NCBI GenBank assembly: GCA_947506075.1
Contig: CANNNN010000163.1
Location: forward strand, 1 to 6,167
Length of the DNA stretch: 6,167 nucleotides
DNA from: Methylococcaceae bacterium
GTDB taxonomy: Bacteria > Pseudomonadota > Gammaproteobacteria > Methylococcales > Methylomonadaceae
Reading direction: 5' to 3'
The notes under the pieces were generated by a model. The model saw nothing but the letters and a program-made list of their open reading frames with translations, ran no database searches and was not told where the DNA came from. A program made the translations under genes and the position numbers. The number at the start of each line of letters is the position of its first letter. The first letter of the stretch is position 1. Below are positions 1-5,279 of the stretch, piece after piece.

Positions 1-147
1 CATACTCCAGGTCGACGCGATGCCTATTTGTGGTTTTTTAAAGTCTTCATTGTTAAAACCGACGGCGTGCAACATCGCGCGGCTAGGGGCGCGCTCCATG
101 CCGTCAACGACCAAAGATGAAAACGTGCGGGTATTTTTATCACTCAT
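1..147 (-). CDS. ilvD: Dihydroxy-acid dehydratase, N-terminal fragment (runs off the left edge)
   Basis: This is the first 49 codons of a minus-strand gene starting at the ATG at 147-145; the rest lies outside the window. The product begins MSDKNTRTFSSLVVDGMERA and continues with PSRAMLHAVGF, EDFKKPQIGIA and STWSM. The pattern of 'PSRAM', 'GF..EDF.KP.IGIA' and 'STWS' is typical of the N-terminus of IlvD, the iron-sulfur dehydratase that converts 2,3-dihydroxy-3-methylvalerate and 2,3-dihydroxyisovalerate to the 2-keto acids of isoleucine and valine synthesis in the cytoplasm. The iron-sulfur cysteines fall outside the visible part. No clear Shine-Dalgarno sequence precedes the ATG. A 7-bp tandem repeat lies about 20 bp upstream of the start, in the probable leader or promoter. 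The related dehydratase Edd is a less likely alternative, because the N-terminal motif fits IlvD better. Confidence 0.85.
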   Translation of the reverse strand, partial: MSDKNTRTFSSLVVDGMERAPSRAMLHAVGFNNEDFKKPQIGIASTWSM

Positions 148-158
148 GATTCAAAGTA

Positions 159-230
159 AGGCTAAGGGCAAAAGGCAAAAGGCAAAAGGCAAAAGGAAAG
201 CAGGCTCTTTTAGCCTTTCGTCCTTAGCCT
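159..230. repeat. Inverted repeat flanking the heptanucleotide tract
   Basis: AGGCTAAGG at 159-167 is the exact reverse complement of CCTTAGCCT at 222-230, giving 9-bp arms on either side of the GGCAAAA tract. A smaller hairpin lies between them: AGGCT (202-206), a 5-nt loop, then AGCCT (212-216). Because it follows the stop codon of the SH3 gene, the smaller hairpin could act as a weak terminator for that transcript, but its run of T is interrupted. It could equally be structure in the ilvD leader. Confidence 0.6.
167..196. repeat. Heptanucleotide tandem repeat (GGCAAAA, 4 full copies plus GG)
   Basis: Four perfect head-to-tail copies of GGCAAAA occupy 167-194, followed by a partial unit (GG). 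The tract lies wholly between genes, 20 bp upstream of the ilvD start codon. On the ilvD coding strand it reads as TTTTGCC repeats. Perfect short repeats like this can change copy number by slipped-strand mispairing, which would alter leader length or promoter spacing; that consequence is inference. Confidence 0.9.
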
Positions 231-242
231 CGCCTAAATGAA

Positions 243-917
243 TTAAAACGTATCCCAACTGCTGGTCCGGCTACGGCGCCAGCTGAGTTTAGGCAAGATA
301 AATCCTAAAATAACACCAATCAGCGCAAGCAAGCCGCCGTATAAAAACCAGTCCTGGTTAGTGGTGTCTTGCAAGGCCTGATTTTCAAGCTTGTATTGTT
401 GCAATTCCCGTTCAACATTAACCACGCGCTCCTGTAATTCGTCGCGCTGGTTTTTTAGTTCCACGGTGCTGGCAGCGGTTTTTTTCAGCTCGCTAAGTTC
501 CCTGCTTAACATATCCCGTTCTCTGGCCAGAGATTGTTCAAGCGTCGAGCCCGGCGTGATGGAATCTTTTATGGTGCTCAGCTCTGCCTTGATCGCGGCA
601 TTTTCAGCCTCCAACGAGGCCTGATTTTTGTTCGCGACCTCCAGTTGAGCGCGACTGGGCGGCTCCTTCATGGTATTGCGTATCGGCATATAGCCCTCTG
701 TACCGTCACGTAGCTGGACGCGAGCAAAACCGGTACTTTTGTTTAGTTCCAGTATCGTAAGCGGGGTGCCGGTCGGAAGCAGTTTTACAACCTTACTGGT
801 GTTATTTTCTTCACTCCTGAGTGATAAATTCAGATTATCGGTAACATAAACAGTCTCAGCCTGAGCTGAACTCAACGTTACCAGTAGGATAAAAACCGAG
901 GTGAGTATTTTTTTCAC
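243..917 (-). CDS. SH3-domain protein with signal peptide, coiled coil and C-terminal membrane anchor (YgiM/TIGR04211-like)
   Basis: I chose the GTG at 917-915 as the start, giving 224 residues that begin with a clear signal peptide: KK, a hydrophobic run, then cleavage after AQA (about residue 20). An in-frame ATG at 971 would add 18 polar residues in front of the signal peptide and overlap argF, so it is less likely. The mature part holds a bacterial SH3 domain (about 21-85, ending YMPIRNTMKEPP), a long charged coiled coil (about 88-186), one transmembrane helix (about 191-209, WFLYGGLLALIGVILGFILP) and a short basic tail. This matches the order and length of E. coli YgiM (about 206 residues), including the WF.YGG...G..LG..LP membrane motif. 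The protein should be anchored in the inner membrane with its SH3 and coiled coil in the periplasm. Its function is unknown; SH3b domains often bind peptidoglycan or partner proteins. It starts 35 bp after argF ends and is probably co-transcribed with it. Confidence 0.85.
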   Translation of the reverse strand: MKKILTSVFILLVTLSSAQAETVYVTDNLNLSLRSEENNTSKVVKLLPTGTPLTILELNKSTGFARVQLRDGTEGYMPIRNTMKEPPSRAQLEVANKNQASLEAENAAIKAELSTIKDSITPGSTLEQSLARERDMLSRELSELKKTAASTVELKNQRDELQERVVNVERELQQYKLENQALQDTTNQDWFLYGGLLALIGVILGFILPKLSWRRSRTSSWDTF

Positions 918-952
918 ATGTATCTCTTGGGTTGGTCGTTTGATGGTAAATT

Positions 953-1861
953 CTAACGCGATTTTTTGCACAACAGAAATTCCAGTAAGGCCTTTTGTGC
1001 ATGCAGCCGGTTTTCAGCTTCATCGAAGATTACGCTTTGAATGCCGTCTATCACATCGGCTGTCACTTCTTCACCTCGATGAGCGGGCAAACAGTGCATA
1101 AACAGCGCATCGCTGTTCGCTGCCTTCATGATCTCGGCATTGACCTGATAATCTCTAAAAGCCAGTTCGCGTTCTTGTTGCTCCTGTTCCTGGCCCATGC
1201 TGGCCCAGACATCGGTGACGATCAGCGCAGAATTCCGAGCGGCAGCCAGCGGCGTATCGAAAAACCGGATACGCTCTCCTGCTAGGTCCACTATTTCTTT
1301 TGACGGTTGATAAGCCGCTGGACTGGCAATATTCAAGTTAAAATCCAGCACTGTTGCCGCATGGATATACGAGTGACACATATTATTACCGTCACCGATC
1401 CAGGTTACGGTTTTGCCCTGGATGTCCCCACGATGTTCAAAATAGGTCTGCATGTCGGCCAGCAATTGGCAGGGATGCAGCAAATCAGTCAAGCCATTGA
1501 TGACCGGAACGCTGGAATGTTGAGCGAAAGTGGTCACCGTTTCATGCTTGTCGGTTCTGAGCATGATCCCGTCAACCATGCTGGAAATAACCCTTGCACT
1601 GTCTTGCAGCGGCTCTCCTCGACCCAACTGGGTGTCTCGGGGCGATAAAAATAATGCGTTGCCGCCAAAGTGACTCATGCCGGCTTCGAATGAAATGCGT
1701 GTGCGCGTCGATGATTTTTCAAAAATCATCGCCAACACCTGGCCTTTTAAGGGCTGGTAATCAGGATCACGGTTATTTTTTAGAACAATGCCTCTGTTGA
1801 TCAAGCGACGAAACTCGTCGCCGGATAAATCCAGCAGGCTGATAAAATGTCTAGGATGCAT
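953..1861 (-). CDS. argF: Ornithine carbamoyltransferase, anabolic
   Basis: The 302-residue product joins carbamoyl phosphate and ornithine to form citrulline in arginine synthesis in the cytoplasm. The full set of family signatures is present: the carbamoyl phosphate loop STRTR (51-55, inside FEKSSTRTR), HPCQ (129-132), the ornithine-binding segment DVWASMG (217-223) and the catalytic HCLPAHRG (256-263). Its length matches compact anabolic enzymes of about 300-310 residues. The ATG at 1861-1859 lies inside the last codons of argD, and the two reading frames overlap by 11 bp. No good Shine-Dalgarno sequence is visible, so translational coupling to argD is likely. The catabolic form (ArcB) is usually longer and lies with arcA/arcC, so ArgF is favoured. 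The DNA encoding the STRTR loop contains a perfect 23-bp palindrome. Confidence 0.97.
   Translation of the reverse strand: MHPRHFISLLDLSGDEFRRLINRGIVLKNNRDPDYQPLKGQVLAMIFEKSSTRTRISFEAGMSHFGGNALFLSPRDTQLGRGEPLQDSARVISSMVDGIMLRTDKHETVTTFAQHSSVPVINGLTDLLHPCQLLADMQTYFEHRGDIQGKTVTWIGDGNNMCHSYIHAATVLDFNLNIASPAAYQPSKEIVDLAGERIRFFDTPLAAARNSALIVTDVWASMGQEQEQQERELAFRDYQVNAEIMKAANSDALFMHCLPAHRGEEVTADVIDGIQSVIFDEAENRLHAQKALLEFLLCKKSR
1709..1731. repeat. Perfect 23-bp palindrome inside argF
   Basis: The arms CGATGATTTTT (1709-1719) and AAAAATCATCG (1721-1731) are exact reverse complements around a single central base. The palindrome covers the codons for MIFEKSS, just before the conserved STRTR loop. Strong protein conservation explains part of the sequence, but not the perfect symmetry at the third codon positions. 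Confidence 0.85.
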
Positions 1862-3038
1862 AGGGCGTTTCAGTATGCTTATGAATAAGAGCCGATAAGG
1901 TTGTTACAAGTTGCGCAATTTGCAGCTCATCGATAATTAACGGCGGTAGCAAACGTATGGTTTTTTCATTGGTAACGTTAATCAACAGCTTCTGTTGCAA
2001 CGCGGCCTGCACTAACTCGGCACAGGGTCTGTCGAGTTCGATGCCGATCATCAGGCCCTTATGACGAATATCGACGACATGTACATTACCCTGTAACTGT
2101 TTGTTAAAACCCGCACAGATCGCGTCGCCTTTTTGGGCTGCCTGTTCGATCAGATTTTCAGCATCCAGTGTCGCCAGTACGGCTAACGCGGCGCTACAGG
2201 CCAACGCATTACCGCCAAAGGTCGAGCCGTGATTGCCGGCCGATAAAACGGTAGCAGCCTTACCGCGAGCAAGACAGGCGCCTATCGGTACGCCGTTGCC
2301 CAAAGCCTTGGCCAAGGTACAGACATCAGGCAATATCGAGTTGTGCTGGTAGGCCAGAAATTTGCCGGTACGGCCTACGCCGGTTTGGATTTCATCGAGC
2401 ATCATCAGCAGCTTATGTTGATCGCACAACTTGCGGATTTGATTAAGATAATCCGCAGCCGGAATATTGACTCCGCCCTCACCCTGTATCGGCTCAACCA
2501 ACACGGCGACGATATTGTCATGCGCCGAAATCACTTGCTCGATTGCGGCTATGTCGTTGTAAGGTACACGGACAAAGCCTGAAACCAACGGCCCAAAACC
2601 TTGTTGTATTTTAGCGTTGCCGGTAGCACTGAGCGTTGCCAGCGTACGACCATGAAAACTTTTTTCCATGACGATGATCGCAGGATTTTCTATACCTCGT
2701 TCGTGACCGTATTTACGCGCCAATTTGATCGCCGCTTCATTAGCTTCTGCACCGGAATTACAAAAAAATACATTATCCATGCCGCTTTTTTCGGTCAACC
2801 GGTCGGCCAACTGCTCCTGAACGGCGATACCGTACAGGTTCGAGGTATGCAAAAGCTTTTCGCTTTGTTTGCAGATGGCTTGGTGCACGGCGGGGTGAGC
2901 ATGACCCAAACTGCACACCGCTATACCGGATAGCGCATCCAGATAGCGCTCATTGTTTTGGTCAAACAACCAAGCGCCCTCGCCGCGTTCGAAGGTAACA
3001 GGCAATCGTCCATAGGTCGGCATAATGTGGCTAGTCAT
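1851..3038 (-). CDS. argD: Acetylornithine aminotransferase
   Basis: This 395-residue class III PLP aminotransferase converts N-acetylglutamate semialdehyde to N2-acetylornithine, using glutamate as amino donor. It often also serves as succinyldiaminopimelate transaminase in lysine synthesis. Visible motifs are the cofactor-phosphate region NSGAEANEAAIKLAR (94-108), SFHGRT (127-132), the PLP-ring motif LDEIQTGVGRTG (214-225), the Schiff-base lysine K244 in TLAKALGNGVPIGA, and GSTFGGN (271-277). The N-terminus (IMPTYGRLPVTFERGEGAWL) is typical of ArgD. I keep the ATG at 3038; an ATG five codons in (3023) is possible. No normal Shine-Dalgarno sequence precedes either start. A strong promoter lies about 60 bp upstream, and argF overlaps its 3' end by 11 bp. 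Succinylornithine aminotransferase (AstC) is the main alternative, but the argF linkage supports ArgD. Confidence 0.95.
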   Translation of the reverse strand: MTSHIMPTYGRLPVTFERGEGAWLFDQNNERYLDALSGIAVCSLGHAHPAVHQAICKQSEKLLHTSNLYGIAVQEQLADRLTEKSGMDNVFFCNSGAEANEAAIKLARKYGHERGIENPAIIVMEKSFHGRTLATLSATGNAKIQQGFGPLVSGFVRVPYNDIAAIEQVISAHDNIVAVLVEPIQGEGGVNIPAADYLNQIRKLCDQHKLLMMLDEIQTGVGRTGKFLAYQHNSILPDVCTLAKALGNGVPIGACLARGKAATVLSAGNHGSTFGGNALACSAALAVLATLDAENLIEQAAQKGDAICAGFNKQLQGNVHVVDIRHKGLMIGIELDRPCAELVQAALQQKLLINVTNEKTIRLLPPLIIDELQIAQLVTTLSALIHKHTETPYAS

Positions 3039-3050
3039 TGCTTTTATTTA

Positions 3051-3060
3051 TTAGGAGGTA
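3051..3060 (-). promoter_or_regulatory. Anti-Shine-Dalgarno-like sequence in the argD leader
   Basis: On the argD coding strand the leader reads TACCTCCTAA, 12 bp upstream of the ATG. It matches 8 of 9 bases of the 3' end of 16S rRNA (ACCTCCTTA), so it is the opposite of a ribosome-binding site. The complementary strand carries a perfect AGGAGGT, but no start codon lies at a usable distance there. It may be chance, or it may pair with another part of the transcript. Confidence 0.35.
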
Positions 3061-3100
3061 TACTTAGGCCGCAAGCTGCCGCCGGTTAAAAAAATGTTCG

Positions 3101-3129
3101 ATTATAGGTTTCAACTTAGTCTCAGGCAA
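3101..3129 (-). promoter_or_regulatory. Sigma70-type promoter for argD(-argF)
   Basis: On the minus strand a -35 TTGCCT (3129-3124, 4 of 6 consensus bases) is separated by exactly 17 bp from a perfect -10 TATAAT (3106-3101). Transcription should start near 3094, giving a leader of about 56 nt before the argD ATG. I found no convincing ArgR box overlapping it. Confidence 0.75.
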
Positions 3130-3252
3130 GTTCTACCGGTCATTTTAATGGAACATAGCTGAGGCTGATTATCCTAAAAACCTTCTAGCCACTGATTCAC
3201 ACCGAGAAACACCCCAATCGAGACGTTTATAACTTCGGCAATATACCTTATG

Positions 3253-3282
3253 TGAGTAAAGGGGCTGCCCCCCCGTTACTCA
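3253..3282. terminator. Hairpin downstream of the NspC-like gene, possible terminator
   Basis: TGAGTAA (3253-3259) pairs with TTACTCA (3276-3282), and inside it GGGG pairs with CCCC around a 3-nt loop; a run of seven C (3268-3274) leaves a small asymmetric bulge. It lies 53 bp past the stop codon of the NspC-like gene and about 120 bp upstream of the argD promoter, which fits a terminator between two units. There is no following run of T on the minus strand, so it is not a canonical intrinsic terminator. The rest of 3039-3335 holds only the argD promoter and leader; I see no gene there. Confidence 0.45.
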
Positions 3283-3335
3283 TCCGTCTACTATGAAAAT
3301 CCGGACTTATTCTTGGCTCAACTGCATGTTCAGGA

Positions 3336-4505
3336 TTAATCAGCCAGCCATTGCCGACGAAAATCTTGATAATCGTAGTGTTTCATTTTTTTTACCCTCA
3401 GGGAATTGCTAAGGTAAATATCCGGCAGATTATAGCCATTAAACCGGTTCGACTTAACCAGGCTGTAAGCCCCGACATTTTTAAAAACCACTTGATCGCC
3501 CACTGCCAACGGCTGTTTAAATCTATAAGTGCCGAACACGTCGCCGGCCAAACAGGTTGAGCCCACCAGCATGGCCGTATAGTCCCCATCCGGAACATGT
3601 TCGTGCAATTCTGGTTGGCGCTGATATTCAAACACCTCGGGATTATGATTAACCGAAGTATCCAGTATGATGATGGTTAGTCCATCGCTGACAAAACTAT
3701 CCAGCACCGTGGCCAGTAAATACCCGGCTTGACCGACAACGGCTTTGCCCGGTTCAATATAAACCTCAAGACCAAAATCGTTGTTTAGTTTTTTCACCAA
3801 CTCTACAAACGGACGATGATCCTCGATTTGGCCGAACAAATAACCACCGCCGATATTCAGCCACTGAAGTTCAGCCAGGCCAATGCCGAAATGCCGCTGA
3901 AGTTTGTCAATAGTTTTAATTAACGGCGCGAAATCGATTGCCGAAAAAGCAGTGTGTACATGCAAGCCCTGAATGTGGTCCAGATAGCTCAATTTCTCGA
4001 TAGCTACACCCAGCTTTGAATGTTGCCGACACGGATTAAATCGATCATCAACCAGAAAGGACAGTTTAGGATTAACCCTTAAGCCGATAGAAGCCTGGGT
4101 CTGAGCCGCCTCAGCATGGCGCTGATATTGGGTCAGGGAATTAAAACTGATATGCGAGCACAATAAACTCAACTCCTCCAGTTCATCCGGCCTGATGCCG
4201 GGCGTGGTCAAATGAATACTACCCTGCCCGGCAAAAACCTGTGCCGAGCCCTGCCGGAGCACCTCGTCGGCCAGCCGCGCTTCAAATAAGGAACTGACCG
4301 CAAAGCCATCAACAAAGGGTTTCGCTATGTCCATGACGGCAGAAAAGGGCAAGGCTTTGATCGAATATAAAACCTTGCAGCCGCTCTGAGTTCTAAGCTC
4401 GGCTAACAGCGCCAACGCCTGGATAATTTTTGTTTCATCAATCACAAAAGCCGGCGAGGAATAAACACTGTCCTTCAGCACCTGAAAGTCCATCATATGC
4501 AGCAT
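3336..4505 (-). CDS. PLP-dependent decarboxylase, carboxynorspermidine decarboxylase (NspC) family
   Basis: The 389-residue product has the alanine-racemase-fold layout of NspC: a Schiff-base lysine (K50 in VLYSIKALP), SSLFEARL (71-78), GLRVNP with a following HSKLG (141-166), a glycine-rich phosphate loop LNIGGGY (216-222), EPGKA (251-255), LDTSVNHNPEVFEY (281-294), the catalytic-cysteine motif STCLAGDVFG (316-325, C318) and NRFNGYNLPDI (353-363). NspC removes the carboxyl group from carboxynorspermidine or carboxyspermidine in an alternative polyamine pathway. The segment after the second histidine of LHVHT (181-185) reads AFSAIDF, where typical members have an N-C-E/D-S loop, so substrate or activity may differ. 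The usual partner, carboxynorspermidine synthase, is not in the window. The first ATG (4505) is supported by an AAGGA five bases upstream; the ATGs at codons 4 and 5 are too far from it. Fold and family are fairly certain, the substrate is not. Confidence 0.8.
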   Translation of the reverse strand: MLHMMDFQVLKDSVYSSPAFVIDETKIIQALALLAELRTQSGCKVLYSIKALPFSAVMDIAKPFVDGFAVSSLFEARLADEVLRQGSAQVFAGQGSIHLTTPGIRPDELEELSLLCSHISFNSLTQYQRHAEAAQTQASIGLRVNPKLSFLVDDRFNPCRQHSKLGVAIEKLSYLDHIQGLHVHTAFSAIDFAPLIKTIDKLQRHFGIGLAELQWLNIGGGYLFGQIEDHRPFVELVKKLNNDFGLEVYIEPGKAVVGQAGYLLATVLDSFVSDGLTIIILDTSVNHNPEVFEYQRQPELHEHVPDGDYTAMLVGSTCLAGDVFGTYRFKQPLAVGDQVVFKNVGAYSLVKSNRFNGYNLPDIYLSNSLRVKKMKHYDYQDFRRQWLAD

Positions 4506-4510
4506 TGCCG

Positions 4511-4515
4511 TCCTT
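4511..4515 (-). promoter_or_regulatory. Ribosome-binding site that fixes the NspC-like start
   Basis: AAGGA on the minus strand lies five bases before the ATG at 4505. It decides between that ATG and the two in-frame ATGs at 4496 and 4493. Confidence 0.65.
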
Positions 4516-4621
4516 GACCGGCGTGAAGTATTTTTTTTGTCCCTACCATGTCCAGCACTCCAATATGAGTCTCCCTAGCGTTTCTGACGACTGAATAAAA
4601 TACCGTTTTTACTGTCGATGC

Positions 4622-5101
4622 TCACAAACCCAAGTCACTCAAACCGGGATGATCGTCGGGGCGACGCCCCTGCGGCCAATGAAATTTCCGCTCAGTTTCT
4701 TTAATCGGCAGATCATTGATGCTCGCGTGGCGATACTGCATCAAACCGTCCTGGTTAAATTCCCAGTTTTCATTGCCATAAGAACGGAACCACTCGCCAT
4801 TGTCATTGTGCCACTCGTAGGCAAATCGGACTGCTATTAGGTTGCCTTCATAGGCCCAGAGCTCTTTTATTAAACGATATTCATGTTCTTTAGCCCATTT
4901 CCGGGCAAGGAACGCAATAATTTGCTCCCGACCTACCGGAAATTCGACACGGTTTCGCCACTGACTGTCAATCGTGTAGGCCAGTGCGACGCGTTCCGGA
5001 TCTCGATTATTCCAGCCATCTTCGGCCATACGCACTTTCTGGATGGCCGTCTCACGGGTAAACGGTGGGCAGGGAGGGCGTGCTTCTTGGGTCGTGTTCA
5101 T
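4622..5101 (-). CDS. DUF1348 family protein, NTF2-like (SnoaL-type) fold
   Basis: This 159-residue soluble protein has no signal peptide or membrane segment. It carries the hallmarks of DUF1348: PPFTRETAIQKVRMAEDGWN (12-31), RDPERVALAYT (33-43), WRNRVEF (48-54), GREQIIAFLARKW (57-69), YRLIKELWA (75-83), IAVRFAYEWHND (89-100), WFRSYGNENWEF (104-115) and the C-terminal KFHWPQGRRPDDHPGLSDLGL region. The length is normal for the family. The NTF2-like cone often binds small molecules or acts as a hydrolase or isomerase, but this family has no assigned reaction that I know of. An AGGAG seven bases upstream supports the ATG at 5101. It is transcribed away from olsB, so the two share a 178-bp intergenic region. 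The next gene downstream, the NspC-like one, is 116 bp away; co-transcription is possible but not shown. Confidence 0.9.
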   Translation of the reverse strand: MNTTQEARPPCPPFTRETAIQKVRMAEDGWNNRDPERVALAYTIDSQWRNRVEFPVGREQIIAFLARKWAKEHEYRLIKELWAYEGNLIAVRFAYEWHNDNGEWFRSYGNENWEFNQDGLMQYRHASINDLPIKETERKFHWPQGRRPDDHPGLSDLGL

Positions 5102-5108
5102 TTAAAAA

Positions 5109-5113
5109 CTCCT
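5109..5113 (-). promoter_or_regulatory. Ribosome-binding site of the DUF1348 gene
   Basis: AGGAG on the minus strand lies seven bases before the ATG at 5101, a good position and match. A TACAAT (5150-5145) upstream could be its -10 element, but no -35 element lies at a proper distance. Confidence 0.6.
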
Positions 5114-5170
5114 GATTATTAATGGAAATAATGTGGACCTACGTATTGTAACTTAAAAAAATCGCCTGGC

Positions 5171-5232
5171 TTGTCATCAAATCTTAACCATTCTGTCATT
5201 TTATGTTCATCAATTCGACATGAAACTGACAT
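5171..5232 (+). promoter_or_regulatory. PhoB-box array upstream of olsB
   Basis: Six 7-bp units follow each other at an exact 11-bp period with 4-bp, mostly AT-rich spacers: TTGTCAT (5171-5177), TCTTAAC (5182-5188), CTGTCAT (5193-5199), TGTTCAT (5204-5210), TCGACAT (5215-5221) and CTGACAT (5226-5232). The Pho-box consensus unit is CTGTCAT, repeated every 11 bp, and PhoB dimers bind pairs of units. One unit is perfect, two differ at one base, two more keep the CAT end, and the second unit is poor. The orientation points toward olsB. Binding by PhoB is inference from this pattern and from the known phosphate control of ornithine-lipid genes in other bacteria. Confidence 0.7.
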
Positions 5233-5242
5233 ATTTATTCAT

Positions 5243-5248
5243 TATCGT
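5243..5248 (+). promoter_or_regulatory. Likely -10 element of the olsB promoter
   Basis: TATCGT (4 of 6 matches to TATAAT) begins exactly 10 bp after the last Pho unit, the spacing seen in E. coli phoA. The last Pho unit would take the place of the -35 element, as is usual for PhoB-activated promoters. Transcription would start near 5255, leaving a leader of about 25 nt. Confidence 0.5.
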
Positions 5249-5279
5249 ATGCGCATCTTTAAAAACACTGTAGATACTC

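Noticed and set aside
20..241. Plus-strand reading frame of 73 codons across the ilvD start and the repeat tract
   Set aside because: It is antisense to the clear IlvD N-terminus, and its lysine/glycine/glutamine-rich tail is only the translated GGCAAAA repeat.
995..2933. Several plus-strand frames of 68-113 codons opposite argF and argD
   Set aside because: They are antisense shadows of strongly conserved enzymes and resemble no protein family I know.
3053..3059. Perfect AGGAGGT on the plus strand, as if a small plus-strand gene followed
   Set aside because: No ATG, GTG or TTG lies 4-12 bp downstream, and no frame follows it.
3039..3200. ArgR operator (ARG box) at the argD promoter
   Set aside because: I found no pair of TGAAT/ATTCA half-sites with correct spacing; single ATTCA-like pieces are not enough.
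4506..4621. Promoter for the NspC-like gene
   Set aside because: Candidate -35/-10 pairs such as TTGTGA and TATTTT have a 19-bp spacer and poor matches. The run of eight T (4531-4538, plus strand) lies on the wrong strand for a terminator of a known gene.
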